Source of the DNA: Fragum whitleyi | Lineage: Eukaryota > Mollusca > Bivalvia > Cardiida > Cardiidae | Reading direction: 5' to 3' | NCBI GenBank assembly: GCA_948146395.1 | Contig: OX411544.1 | Coordinates: forward strand, 56,466,642-56,530,641 | DNA: 64,000 nucleotides | Made by a program: the position numbers and the translations under genes | The notes under the pieces: generated by a model | The model's input: only the letters and a program-made list of their open reading frames with translations | What the model was told of the DNA's origin: nothing | Databases searched by the model: none | Shown: in pieces, positions 1-12,630 of the stretch | How positions within the stretch are numbered: the stretch's first letter is position 1 | Layout: every line of letters starts with the position of its first letter

Positions 1-108
1 TGGTCGCCAGTCGAAAAGGATCTATCAAGGTTATATAGCAACGCACACAAAGTGCATGTCGACGAAACTTCTGCTAACAATCAAAAGGCGATAGTTTTGG
101 CCAAGCCT

Positions 109-351
109 GGGGCCCGTTTTACTAAACTTCTTACGAAAAATATGATCGTATGTCAAAATCACAAATCGTACCTGATGTTTTAATCCATTGTTTAATTCTG
201 CCTTGCAATGTCTCATTGGAATCGTCTTCAAAAGACGATTCCATTGAGATCTTGCATGGCAGAATTCCATATTTAATTACTACTGTACACACAACTTTAA
301 TTTTTGACTTACGCAAAAAATGATCGTAAGATCTTTAGTAAAATGGGCCCC
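109..351. repeat. MITE family A, copy 1
   Basis: A 243-bp element bounded by inverted ends: GGGGCCCGTTTTACTAAACT on the left and its near complement ending in GGGCCCC on the right, with TTCTTACGA / TCGTAAGA just inside. The middle carries a hairpin (GGAATCGTCTT.. AAGACGATTCC). No transposase frame. Other copies are at 24660, 26140 and 58412. The open frames across it are by-products of the palindromic structure. Transposition class is not determined; no clear target duplication was assigned. Confidence 0.8.
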
Positions 352-1693
352 GCAATTCCGAGATATTGACTCTCTTGACATCCTATGCAGACAACTGACG
401 CACATCCATCGGTAGAGCGTTAGCCTGTGAATCACGGTGTCAGAAGCTTGACTAGACTCAGTCGACGGCTTCATATTAATGTTCATTTGCCTCTCGTTAA
501 TAGGTAAACAGTGGTCTAGGTTGTTCAAGACGCTTGAGGATCGGATAGTGTATTGTTGTTGTAATATTTTAGGGTAAGGAATGTCAGAAACTCATATTTA
601 GGTGGTCATCACGGCTGCAATATAGTTGTATACAGTGAATATACTACTTAACTCTTTAAAAAATAGTTTGAAAAGCTCTCTGGTAAATGTGGGTGGGTGG
701 GGTAATTGAAATATTCAAAAGGGAGAGTCATGAAAAACTTGGTTATCAGGAAAAGGGTCAAATTCGACCACTCAGAGGCTGCTTCATCACTAAATACACT
801 CTTTCGGACACAGTGTTGTCAAAATTGAAATTGAATACATGAAGTTCGAACATGACACTGTGGGTTTGTTAATTTGTCTTTCGACCCCTCGATAATTAGG
901 GTGCTTTAAACTGAGACGAATCTATGAGTTTTTGAAAATTCAGTAAACGTCATCTTGAAAAAGTGGTTATCCTAAATACTCGTATTCCAAACAATTTCTA
1001 CATTCAGGTCCCATTTCTAAATAAGTTTTATAGAAATTTCCGGTCGGTGTAGTTAGAACATTGGGGAAGTGTATAAAGTGATGCTTTGCTGCTCAGAGAG
1101 CCGTAATTCCACAATTTAAAAAATAATTGAAAATCCTCTTTGAGAGCCGATTGTTCAGCAGCGGATCCAGAATTTCTGTTAACGGTGTTCCAATTATACA
1201 AAAAGAGGTTTCGTTTTCCTAGTATATCACAATATCAACCCTTTTCCTGTTCAATTAAAATTTTGCATAAACAAATTTCTTTTCTTCGGGACAAATCAAC
1301 GAGTCTGCCTCATGATTTATCCGCAAATATCAAGAAGAAGGTGTGTAGTGTATGCTTAGATCAGGCTGTTCAACTGTAAGGGTTGATCTCAGTCTTTACT
1401 GTTTGACAAAATTTTATTCACAACAGGCAGAAAGGCAAATTGAAATTCTGCATGAAAATGAAATAATTTAGTTTGAACCCCTCGACCCCTCTCTGAATCT
1501 GCCACTGTTGTTATTATGCAACATTCTATGGAAGATGATGGTTGTTATTATGGTCACAGAAATATGTGCAAACTTGCAGAGCAATAGCTTGAGTAGGAAC
1601 AGAAATAAGGAAAAGTTGCGCGTAAATCATTAACTAAAGCATTACGTCCGAATGACAGAAATAGCCCCTGCCCTTCCCCTCGTCACAAAACTT
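352..1693. other. No gene seen
   Basis: AT-rich sequence with only short open frames, none with recognisable protein motifs. A stretch near 405-460 has a weak tRNA-like look but no convincing B box. Confidence 0.5.
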
Positions 1694-1956
1694 AGGTGAC
1701 CTGTCACGCAAAAGGGGACAATCTGGATAGTGCGAAAAGTGTCGACTTTGTCAGAATGAGCGGTGTGTGCAGACTGACTAGGGTCGAAATTTTTTCGCAC
1801 TTCGCTTATTTACTGAAGTTAGATTGATCAATCTACCTTCCTGTGAAAGAATTTTGATTTGCGACGTCTGGTTGACCTATGCTGGTCCTAATATCTTTTT
1901 CAATCATGTGTTTTACAGAGTCCCCAGATGGTCCCTTTCTGCGTGACGAGTCACAT
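1694..1956. repeat. MITE family C, copy 1
   Basis: About 260 bp. Inverted ends read roughly TGTGACCCGTCACGCGAAAA and its complement, followed by GGGACCATCTGG. Inside is the block GTGCGAAAAGTGTCGAC with a short GC-rich hairpin, then a 'ggttgacctatgctgg' block. Full copies also lie at 18193, 24283 and 42852, two in each orientation. Noncoding. Confidence 0.8.
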
Positions 1957-2528
1957 ATATATGTGTACCAGATTGTTGGAAATGACGATTCTTTAAAATA
2001 CGTAAATCTTGACGAAAATATGGTTAACTCCGACGTTTTTTTAATTGGCGAATAAATTTGAACGAAAATGAAAAAAAAAAAAAAAAAAAAACTTCAGGGC
2101 TTCAGAATAAAAACTCATCTGATGTTTTGGTTAACTGATTGCTTTAGGAAAAAAGATCGCATTCTAGTTCTAGTAAAGGTCTAGTGAAGTTGTGAGTTAA
2201 GGACTATAATTTTAGAGGTAGGATTAGGATTTAGGGAATGCAATTATCGGTTTTGTTGTTAATCTCACAACAAAGGTTTGTTGAAACCTTAGTTTCTAAG
2301 GTGAAAACCGTTCAACTGTCATTCATGTATGGTGTATTAAACTGGCCAAGATCATAATAATAGAAATAATGACCACGGTATTTACACCAGAATCTTCGTA
2401 ACTACAGCTTGAATAAATGGTCACTTGTAGTCAGTCTTTATAACTTAGTTTTTTGACCGTTTTATAACAGAATGAATCATCACTTGTAATCTTTATAAAT
2501 ACGTTTGTCGATCATATCTTCAGAACAA

Positions 2529-2800
2529 GGGCGTAGCTCCCATTACGCAAGTGCGTAAAAGAAATAATCCTCTGTTGAATAATATCGTTGATGAATGATC
2601 TTGCATCGAAACTACAGCTTATTCAAGCTGTAGTTACGATGTTTGGATTATTCACAAACGCTCAAATCATAAAAAGGGAGCGGACGGAGAGCATTCATCT
2701 TTTGTCACAGTTCTCATATCGCATTTAACCTATATATATATATACTTTAGTTGTCGCCTTCTGAGTGCGTATAAATTTCGAAGTCCTAGAAACGCCCATG
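2529..2800 (+). repeat. MITE family B, copy 1
   Basis: About 270 bp. Starts GGGCGTAGCTCCCATTACGC and ends near TCCTAGAAACGCC, so the tips are inverted (GGCGTAGCT / AGCTACGCC in better copies). The centre has a hairpin around CTACAGCTTATTCAAGCTGT, and the right half has the marker 'tatcgcctttaacctatata'. Seven copies are present: 2529, 4881, 5248, 19018, 20862, 36317 and 57385. Confidence 0.85.
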
Positions 2801-3230
2801 CAAAACAACAGCTTAAAGACATCATTTTTTGTAATATGTATAAGGTAGCTCGGCAAGCATGATAACTTCAAAATTACAGCTTGATTATATATTTTGCTTA
2901 GCTTTTTTATTTCGTCGGTTGGGTACTATTTAAAACGTCGCAGATGCAGCTGGAATAAGGTGCAGTTTCGAATTTTTGGTTGCACACCACACGTTAAAAG
3001 ACACAAATTAACATGAATGGCCCGTAACGCCATACAGAGTAATCAATATGATGAATATCGATCCACGTTAGCCGGCGCTGACCAGTCCTGTACGTATCAG
3101 GGTAAAAAATCGTTTGCGAAATTGCACCCCACTTTGCACAGTAGGAGACGTGAAAAATGAGATAATGAAAGTAATAATAATATACTTTTATTTATATAGG
3201 TTTCATGCAAAGATACATTTATAACCCTAT
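2801..3230. other. No gene seen
   Basis: No open frame of note. Around 3115-3140 there is a fragment resembling family D (CGTTTGCGAAATTGCACCCC). Confidence 0.4.
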
Positions 3231-3266
3231 TTTCACCATGTCGCTCTTGAAAAACAATATTCATAC

Positions 3267-3515
<249 letters not shown>

Positions 3516-3639
3516 ATCGGTTTTAACAACATCTGCCCGCTTTTACAGCCCAAGTTTTCTGCCCAAGTATTACACCCCACACCCCACCTCCCAACATCGG
3601 ATCACGACACGCGCAAGCTGACCACCAGTCCAACGAATC

Positions 3640-3725
3640 AGAAAAAAACGTGTACCCGGCTTTGCACGTGTATTCACGTGTACAGCTGGGTATAATTTCT
3701 AAACTGTTCGCAAACGCTTTTGACC
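3640..3725. repeat. Degenerate copy of palindromic family D
   Basis: Contains the family landmarks GGCTTTGCACGTG, TATAATT and AAACTGTTCGCAAACG, less exact than the copies at 23020 and 45789. Noncoding. Confidence 0.5.
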
Positions 3726-4530
3726 ACATGGCTACTGCGTGAGTTAAAATATCAGAAATGTTTGGTGTTGTTGTGTATTTGGCACTGTGGTTAGTTAGTC
3801 ATTCTACCGTAATGTTTCATTTAAAGAACTTTCCTTGCCATATATCAGTAACTCTAAGTGAACGACAATAAACGTTTAGTTTTAATTTTTTAAAATTAGT
3901 TTTAAGTTATTTAAGTTAAAATGGGTGATAAATATCACGAGCAATTATTATCATTTTTTATCACGGAATGATTATTATTGGGTACTAAATTAGTAAATGA
4001 TCCACGAGCCGCCCCGAAATAACTGAAATACTGTTTAAAATGGCGTTAACCCCACAATACACAATATGACTTTGTAGGTTTCAGAAAAAAGGGTTGATTA
4101 AAGGGGGAATGATAAAGGATAATATCCGCTTTGGGCGATGAACATGGGATTATGTGAGCTGTTCGCACAAGATGGGTATATAAATGGGATTCGCAGGTTA
4201 AAGCAATCAATTTCAATTTTGACGTGGACTAAAACGATTTTTTCTAGTAAGTGATTGATTATCAGTTATTTATTTTATCATTTAGACTTTTTTCCATTTT
4301 CTTTTTAATGCGAATCGCTGTCTAGGCAAAACGAACCCAGTTTTCTAAACCTGGTAAACTTTGTTCTCATCAATTTCAAAAGGATTTATATGGCATAATT
4401 TGGAGCCGAGTCCATTTAGCAAATCGAAACATCGTGAAATAATTTTATTTAACAGTTTTTAATTGTGTCAACCAGGATTCGTGCTTTCTAATAGGCTAAA
4501 GAATTGGTTTCATTCCTCAATTAAAACAAT
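3726..4530. other. No gene seen
   Basis: AT-rich sequence, no supported coding region or repeat. Confidence 0.4.
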
Positions 4531-4531
4531 T

Positions 4532-4778
4532 TTGAGTGCGCAGCTAATTGTGAAGCCTCCTCAGAAATAAGTTCAATAAGAAATCTCTTTATTTTTGCAC
4601 ATTATAGTTTGGCTTCATGAATCTAAATTATGAGGCGTGTAGAAAGTATTGGTTGATTTCATGGAGGTATGAAACTTAAAATCAAATCACATCAAACATC
4701 AAATTATCATAAAGTGTAATAAGGTTTAAAGTTTCATACCTCAATGAAATCAACAAATACTCTCTTCATCTCTTAAAT
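4532..4778. repeat. MITE family H, copy 1
   Basis: Marked by 'gagtgcgcagcta' at the left and a hairpin whose arms read GGAGGTATGAAACTTAAA and its near complement at 4727-4745, bounded by 'ttgatttcatgg' / 'tgaaatcaac'. The same design recurs at 32337 and, reversed, at 47575; a partial piece is at 5945. Confidence 0.65.
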
Positions 4779-4880
4779 AAATTTAAAGATAAAAATGATA
4801 AGATTGCTCACTATTGCTTTCCTAAAGTGTAGGCTAATTTAAGTCACCATAATTCTAAATTCTTGTCATGGATTTTCATA

Positions 4881-5153
4881 GGCGTAGCTAGGATTTTGAA
4901 TTTTAACGCATTTCGAAGGACACCACTAAAGAATATATATGTTAAAGGCGATATGTGGAGTGTGGCTAACGACTAATGCCCTCCACCCCCTCCCCGTTTA
5001 TATGATTTGAGCGTTGGTGAATAATCAAACATCGTAACTACAGCTTGAATAAGCTGTAGTTTCGATGTTATGATCATTCATCAACGAGATTTTCGAAAGG
5101 GGGTTAATTTGTATTACGCAACTGCGTAATGTGCGTAATGGGAGCTACGCCCT
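4881..5153 (-). repeat. MITE family B, copy 2 (reversed)
   Basis: Begins GGCGTAGCTAGGATTTTGAA and ends GTAATGGGAGCTACGCCC, the reverse of copy 1, with the CTACAGCTTGAATAAGCTGT hairpin in the middle. It lies 94 bp from copy 3 in the opposite orientation. Confidence 0.85.
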
Positions 5154-5247
5154 TGGATTTTGATCATTTTCCTTACAGTAGACGGAAATAGTGAGTAAGG
5201 GTGCACGTAACCTAAGAAACGATCTATGATATCGGGTTCAATGTATG

Positions 5248-5515
5248 GGCGTAACTACCGATACGCAAGTGCGTAATACAAATAAATGCTCTCTTGAACA
5301 ACATCGTTAATGGATGATCAAAACATCGTAAATATAATTTATCCAAGCTGTAGATACGATGTTATGATTATTCACCAGCGCTCAAATTATTAGAAGGATT
5401 TGGAGTGGGTGGAGAGTATTTATATTTTGTCAAAGTCCACATATCGCCTTTATCCTATTTAATCTTTGGTGGTTGCCTTCTGAGTGCGTATAAATTTCAA
5501 AATCCTAGGTATGCC
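5248..5515 (+). repeat. MITE family B, copy 3
   Basis: Same layout as copy 1; the hairpin and tips are less well preserved (tip reads GGCGTAACT; end TAGGTATGCC). The open frame starting at 5405 on the plus strand runs through its right half and is not a gene. Confidence 0.8.
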
Positions 5516-5940
5516 TTTGTGCAATGTCTATATAACGTACGGTTTTGTGAAATATCCATAATTTTAGAAATTCCCATACTTTGCGTGAAATTGTATAGAC
5601 AAGGAGAACGTCTCTCAGGCTACGGCTAATTATAGAATTGTCCCAAATTATAAATAAATTCCCGACGAGTAATATTTGGTGAAAATAAGATTTTGACAAA
5701 TTTCAGTCACCGTGAATTGTGACGATTTATCCATCAAATCCCTGAAAGTTCGCGCATATTATAGAAAAAAACAATATTATTGGTTTCAACTATTTTCTTA
5801 GCTTGCGTGCCAAGTAGCCTAGTCCCGCAAGAAATAGGCCTTATGTCTTACTATGGAGATGTATTTCTATATTTGCTTTATGATATCTATCTTTACTGCC
5901 TAACCTCCCTTTCGGGTATTACTGACACTTTCTGATATTA
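5516..5940. other. No gene seen
   Basis: AT-rich, no coding signal. Confidence 0.4.
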
Positions 5941-5944
5941 AGTT

Positions 5945-6035
5945 ATAAGATATTAAGAGAGTATTTATTTTTCTTAATTTCATGGAGATATGTGAACTAA
6001 AAAAAAAAAACTTATCACACTCATGTATGCATCCG
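5945..6035. repeat. Partial family H element
   Basis: 'taagagagtatttat' followed by 'tttcatggagatatgtgaact' and an A-run matches one arm of the family H hairpin; the rest is absent or too diverged. Confidence 0.4.
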
Positions 6036-6520
6036 CTTTTTGTTTGTGAAGAAAACATCGTGAACGTTAAAGAAATCGTTTTCACTGTATTTTCAAGTAA
6101 TAGTTTTTTCAGGGGTGTCAAAATATGGAAGTTTTGTATGACCGTGTTGGTGATATCATACGCACATTGACCAAGCTCTCGTGGAGAGTCGATCTTACCA
6201 TCGCAATATCACTCGGACATTTCCGTAAACCGTAGAATCGTCGGGTTTCGCGAATGACTAGTAAAACTTTGTGACAAATTACTTAAAAAATCCCGATATC
6301 GCGGCAATTTGATCACAAAGAAAAAAAAAAAACCTTTGGAATATAACTGTACTGTTATTTCTAATGAAAGATAGAATAATGCATTTGCGCGAACATTATT
6401 AATTGTTGAAGTTGCGAGAAAAATAAATGGTTTAAATAAGCTATAGTAATATTGATCGTTGATCATCAATTTTTTAAGATGCAGTTATTGCTAACGCGCG
6501 CATTTTGCGTAAGAAAAATT
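6036..6520. other. No gene seen
   Basis: AT-rich, short open frames only. Confidence 0.4.
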
Positions 6521-6521
6521 A

Positions 6522-6632
6522 CACCTTGTATTCAATAGTTTCAGTTTGTTGTCGGAGTGAGTGTGGAGGATGGCAGAGGATGGGAGATCTGGTGGCGGAC
6601 ATCAGAAGATAGGATCGAGAAAAAAGATAAGT
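6522..6632 (+). other. Divergent first unit of the 531-bp array; possible exon
   Basis: The left edge of the tandem array has an acceptor-like 'ttcaatagtttcag' at 6529-6542, then sequence that differs from all later units: a start codon at 6571 opens a frame reading MAEDGRSGGGHQKIGSRKK before the shared AAAAAAGATAAGTA motif. Later units have a shorter G-rich segment in the same place. This could be the founder exon from which the array grew, or one diverged edge unit. The protein piece is not recognised. A stretch of 19 codons is no proof of coding. Confidence 0.3.
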
Positions 6633-9600
6633 ACCATTTTTATTTATCATAATTGTACAATTATTTCTTTTATTAATTTAAGTTTATTTTGTAAGTTATT
6701 AAGATGTATGTGTCTTATCTTTTGGCATTAAAACCTTTTTCTTCTTTCCAAATTATACTTTTCATAAATAGGTCTAACAATTAGGGAAGCTTTCAGTATG
6801 AGAATTGGGCCCTTCTTATACTTAAAGCTTCAAAAAGAACAAGTTCAGAAATTTATAGGTACCAATATGTTTCTAAAATTGTTTTGGTTGGTTATAAATC
6901 TGATGGAAATTAAGAATTGCTAGCAAGATCAAGGTCGTTTGTTTGTAATTTACTCCAAAGCTAAGTTTTAACTGCCGTCTCAAGTTCCAAAGTAAGTGTT
7001 TGAGACTTGCAATAATGGTTTGAAAGGAGCATAACTCTACTTTTAACAGTAATTCACTTGTATGGGGTTGACAAAGCATATTGTTCATTCATACTAACAG
7101 TTTTCCAATTTATAGTTTCAGTTCGTCGGCGGAGCGGGGGTGGGGGCGTGATGGAGAAAAAAGATAAGTATTATTTTCATTCAAATTTGTTTCAATTACT
7201 ATTAAAACTTAGTGTATTTTGTAAGTTATTAAGATGTAAGTGTCTTATCTTTTGGCATTAAAACATTTTTTTTCCAAATTATACTTTTCATAAATAGGTC
7301 TAACAATTAGGGAAGCTTTCAGTATGAGAATTGGGCCCTTCTTATACTTAAAGCTTAAAAAGAACAAGTTCAGAAATGTATAGGTACCAATATGTTTCTA
7401 AAATTGTTTTGGTTGGTTTTAAATCTGATGGAAATTAAGAATTGCTAGCAAGATCAAGGTCGTTTGTTTGTAATTTACTCCAAAGCTTAGTTTTAACTGC
7501 CGTCTTAAGTTCCAAAGTAATTGTTTGAGACTTGCAATAATGGTTTGAAAGGAGCATAACTCCACTTTTAACAGTAATTCACTTGTATGGGGTTGACAAT
7601 GCATATTGTTCATTCATACTAACAGTTTTCCAATTTATAGTTTCAGTTCGTCGGCTGGAGGGGGGTGGGGGCTTGATGGAGAAAAAAGATAAGTATTATT
7701 TTCATTCAAATTTGTTTTAATTACTTTTAAAGTTTAGTGTATTTTGTAAGTTATTAAGATGTAAGTGTCTTATCTTTTGGCATTAAAACATTTTTTTTTT
7801 CTTTCCAAATTATACTTTTCATAAATAGGTCTAACAATTAGGGAAGCTTTCAGTATGAGAATTGGGCCCTTCTTATACTTAAAGCTTCAAAAAGAACAAG
7901 TTCAGAAATGTATAGGTACCAATATGTTTCTAAAATTGTTTTGGTTGGTTATAAATCTGATGGAAATTAAGAATTGCTAGCAAGATCAAGGTCGTTTGTT
8001 TGTAATTTACTCCAAAGCTTAGTTTTAACTGCCGTCTTAAGTTCCAAAGTAAGTGTTTGAGACTTGCAATAATGGTTTGAAAGGAGCATAACTCCACTTT
8101 TAACAGTAATTCACTTGTATGGGGTTGGCAATGCATATTGTTCATTCATACTAACAGTTTTCCAATTTATAGTTTCAGTTCGTCGGCTGGAGGGGGGTAG
8201 AGGGCGTGATGGAGAAAAAAGATAAGTATTATTTTCATTCAAATTTGTTTCAATTACTATTAAAATTTAGTGTATTTTGTAAGTTATTAAGATGTAAGTG
8301 TCTTATCTTTTGGCATTAAAACCTTTTTCTTCTTTCCAAATTATACTTTTCATAAATAGGTCTAACAATTAGGGAAGCTTTCAGTATGAGAATTGGGCCC
8401 TTCTTATACTTAAAGCTTCAAAAAGAACAAGTTCAGAAATTTATAGGTACCAATATGTTTCTAAAATTGTTTTGGTTGGTTATAAATCTGATGGAAATTA
8501 AGAATTGCTAGCAAGATCAAGGTCGTTTGTTTGTAATTTACTCCAAAGCTAAGTTTTAACTGCCGTCTCAAGTTCCAAAGTAAGTGTTTGAGACTTGCAA
8601 TAATGGTTTGAAAGGAGCATAACTCCACTTTTAACAGTAATTCACTTGTATGGGGTTGACAAAGCATATTGTTCATTCATACTAACAGTTTTCCAATTTA
8701 TAGTTTCAGTTCGTCGGGTGGAGGGGGTGGGGGCGTGATGGAGAAAAAAGATAAGTATTATTTTCATTCAAATTTGTTTCAATTACTATTAAAATTTAGT
8801 GTATTTTGTAAGTTATTAAGATGTATGTGTCTTATCTTTCGGCATTAAAACATTTTTTTTTCTTTCCAAATTATACTTTTCATAAATAGGTCTAACAATT
8901 AGGGAAGCTTTCAGTATGAGAATTGGGCCCTTCTTATACTTAAAGCTTCAAAAAGAACAAGTTCAGAAATGTATAGGTACCAATATGTTTCTAAAATTGT
9001 TTTGGTTGGTTATAAATCTGATGGAAATTAAGAATTGCTAGCAAGATCAAGGTCGTTTGTTTGTAATTTACTCCAAAGCTAAGTTTTAACTGCCGTCTTA
9101 AGTTCCAAAGTAAGTGTTTGAGACTTGCAATAATGGTTTGAAAGGAGCATAACTCCACTTTTAACAGTAATTCACTTGTATGGGATTGACAAAGCATATT
9201 GTTCATTCATACTAACAGTTTTCCAATTTATAGTTTCAGTTCGTCGGCGGAGGGGGGGGTGGGGGCGTGATGGAGAAAAAAGATAAGTATTATTTTCATT
9301 CAAACTTGTTTCAATTACTATTAAAATTTAGTGTATTTTGTAAGTTATTAAGATGTAGGTGTCTTATCTTTTGGCATTAAAACATTTTTTTTTCTTTCCA
9401 AATTATACTTTTCATAAATAGGTCTAACAATTAGGGAAGCTTTCAGTATGAGAATTAGGCCCTTCTTATACTTAAAGCTTCAAAAAGAACAAGTTCAGAA
9501 ATTTATAGGTACCAATATGTTTCTAAAATTGTTTTGGTTGGTTATAAATCTGATGGAAATTAAGAATTGCTAGCAAGATCAAGGTCGTTTGTTTGTAATT

Positions 9601-12420
9601 TACTCCAAAGCTAAGTTTTAACTGCCGTCTTAAGTTCCAAAGTAAGTGTTTGAGACTTGCAATAATGGTTTGAAAGTAGCATAACTCCACTTTTAACAGT
9701 AATTCACTTGTATGGGTTTGACAAAGCATATTGTTCATTCATACTAACAGTATTCCAATTTATAGTTTCAGTTCGTCGGCGGAGGGGGGTGGGGGCGTGA
9801 TGGAGAAAAAAGATAAGTATTATTTTCATTCAAATTTGTTTCAATTACTATTAAAATTTAGTGTATTTTGTAAGTTATTTAGATGTAGGTGTCTTATCTT
9901 TTGGCATTAAAACATTTTTTTTTTCTTTCCAAATTATACTTTTCATAAATAGGTCTAACAATTAGGGAAGCTTTCAGGATGAGAATTGGGCCCTTCTTAT
10001 ACTTAAAGCTTCAAAAAGAACAAGTTCAGAAATGTATAGGTACCAATATGTTTCTAAAATTGTTTTGGTTGGTTTTAAATCTGATGGAAATTAAGAATTG
10101 CTGGCAAGATCAAGGTCGTTTGTTTGTAATTTACTCCAAAGCTAAGTTTTAACTGCTGTCTTAAGTTCCAAAGTAAGTGTTTGAGACTTGCAATAATGGT
10201 TTGAAAGGAGCATAACTCCACTTTTAACAGTAATTCACTTGTATGGGGTTGACAAAGCATATTGTTCATTCATACTAACAGTTTTCCAATTTATAGTTTC
10301 AGTTCGTCGGCGGAGGGGGGTGGGGGCGTGATGGAGAAAAAAGATAAGTATTATTTTCATTCAAATTTGTTTCAATTACTATTAAAATTTAGTGTATTTT
10401 GTAAGTTATTAAGATGTAGGTGTCTTATCTTTCGGCATTAAAACATTTTTTTTTTCTTTCCAAATTATACTTTTCATAAATAGGTCTAACAATTAGGGAA
10501 GCTTTCAGTATGAGAATTGGGCCCTTCTTATACTTAAAGCTTCAAAAAGAACAAGTTCAGAAATGTGTAGGTACCAATATGTTTCTAAAATTGTTTTGGT
10601 TGGTTATAAATCTGATGGAAATTAAGAATTGCTAGCAAGATCAAGGTCGTTTGTTTGTAATTTACTCCAAAGCTAAGTTTTAACTGCCGTCTCAAGTTCC
10701 AAAGTAAGTGTTTGAGACTTGCAATAATGGTTTGAAAGGAGCATAACTCCACTTTTAACAGTAATTCACTTGTATGGGGTTGACAATGCATATTGTTCAT
10801 TCATACTAACAGTTTTCCAATTTATAGTTTCAGTTCGTCGGCTGGAGGGGGGTGGGGGCGTGATGGAGAAAAAAGATAAGTATTATTTTCATTCAAATTT
10901 GTTTTCAATTACTATTAAAATTTAGTGTATTTTGTAAGTTATTAAGATGTAAGTGTCTTATCTTTTGGCATTAAAACATTTTTTTTTTCTTTGCAAATTA
11001 TACTTTTCATAAATAGGTCTAACAATTAGGGAAGCTTTCAGTATGAGAATTGGGCCCTTCTTATACTTAAAGCTTCAAAAAGAACATGTTCAGAAATGTA
11101 TAGGTACCAATATGTTTCTAAAATTGTTTTGGTTGGTTTTAAATCTGATGGAAATTAAGAATTGCTGGCAAGATCAAGGTCGTTTGTTTGTAATTTACTC
11201 CAAAGCTAAGTTTTAACTGCCATCTTAAGTTCCAAAGTAAGTGTTTGAGACTTGCAATAATGGTTTGAAAGGAGCATAACTCCACTTTTAACAGTAATTC
11301 ACTTGTATGGGGTTGACATTGCATATTGTTCATTCATACTAACAGTTTTCCAATTTATAGTTTCAGTTCGTCGGCTGGAGGGGGTGGGGGCGTGATGGAG
11401 AAAAAGATAAGTATTATTTTCATTCAAATTTGTTTCAATTACTATTAAAATTTAGTGTATTTTGTAAGTTATTAAGATGTAAGTGTCTTATCTTTTGGTA
11501 TTAAAACATTTTTTTTTTCTTTCCTAATTATACTTTTCATAAATAGGTCTAACAATTAGGGAAGCTTTCAGGATGAGAATTGGGCCCTTCTTATACTTAA
11601 AGCTTCAAAAAGAACAAGTTCAGAAATGTGTAGGTACCAATATGTTTCTAAAATTGTTTTGGTTGGTTATAAATCTGATGGAAATTAAGAATTGCTAGCA
11701 AGATCGAGGTCGTTTGTTTGTAATTTACTCCAAAGCTAAGTTTTAACTGCCATCTTAAGTTCCAAAGTAAGTGTTTGAGACTTGTAATAATGGTTTGAAA
11801 GGAGCATAACTCCACTTTTAACAGTAATTCACTTGTATGGGGTTGACAATGCATATTGTTCATTCATACTAACAGTTTTCCAATTTATAGTTTCAGTTCG
11901 TCGGCTGGAGGGGGGGTGGGGGCGTGATGGAGAAAAAAGATAAGTATTATTTTCATTCAAATTTGTTTCAATTACTATTAAAATTTAGTGTATTTTGTAA
12001 GTTATTAAGATGTAAGTGTCTTATCTTTTGGCATTAAAACATTTTTTTTTCTTTCCAAATTATACTTTTCATAAATAGGTCTAACAATTAGGGAAGCTTT
12101 CAGGATGAGAATTGGGCCCTTCTTATACTTAAAGCTTCAAAAAGAACAAGTTCAGAAATGTGTAGGTACCAATGTTTCTAAAATTGTTTTGGTTGGTTAT
12201 AAATCTGATGGAAATTAAGAATTGCTAGCAAGATCAAGGTCGTTTGTTTGTAATTTACTCCAAAGCTGAGTTTTAACTGCCATCTTAAGTTCCAAAGTAC
12301 TTATAACAGTAATTCACTTGTATGGGGTTGACAATGCATATTGTTTGCTCATTCATATTAACAGCTTTCCATTTTATAGTTTCAGTTCGTCAGCTGGAGG
12401 GGTTGGGGAGTTATGCAGAA
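6540..12420. repeat. 531-bp tandem satellite, about 11 units
   Basis: Head-to-tail units with a period of 525-533 bp, judged from the recurring block ending at 7088, 7613, 8145, 8676, 9206, 9738, 10269, 10800, 11333 and 11863. Units differ by scattered substitutions and by G-run and T-run length, so the array has been kept fairly uniform. Each unit carries: TACTAAC, about 25 bp later TTTCAG, a G-rich segment ending GATGGAGAAAAAAGATAA, then GTATT; the motif 'gtgtcttatcttttggcatt'; and a minus-strand frame of 64-71 codons. That frame stays open because the units are near-copies; it is not evidence of a protein family. The last unit decays after about 12290 and lacks part of the middle. Confidence 0.95.
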
Positions 12421-12610
12421 GATCACTATTTTAAAGTATCAAACAAAAACAATTTCAGAAATGTGTAGGTACCAATATGTTTCTAGAAATTATTTTGGTT
12501 GATTTTAATCAGATGAAAAGTAAGAATTGTTTGGAAGAGCAAGGTCATTTATTTGTACTGTGTAAATCACTTGTATGGTTTTGGCTGGAGCTTATAACCG
12601 TAAATTCCTG
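12421..12610. repeat. Decayed edge of the 531-bp array
   Basis: 'cagaaatgtgtaggtacc' and 'ttttggttgattttaatc' identify a mutated partial unit that has lost blocks compared with the array. Confidence 0.6.
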
Positions 12611-12630
12611 ATAACGAAACTGTGGACATG

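Noticed and set aside
405..460. tRNA-like stretch 'tcggtagagcgttagcctgt'
   Set aside because: The A-box-like part is followed by no usable B box or closing stem.
6873..11863. Ten similar minus-strand open frames of 64-71 codons
   Set aside because: They are the same piece of each 531-bp satellite unit. Their similarity comes from the DNA repeat, and changes between units are not biased to silent positions by eye.
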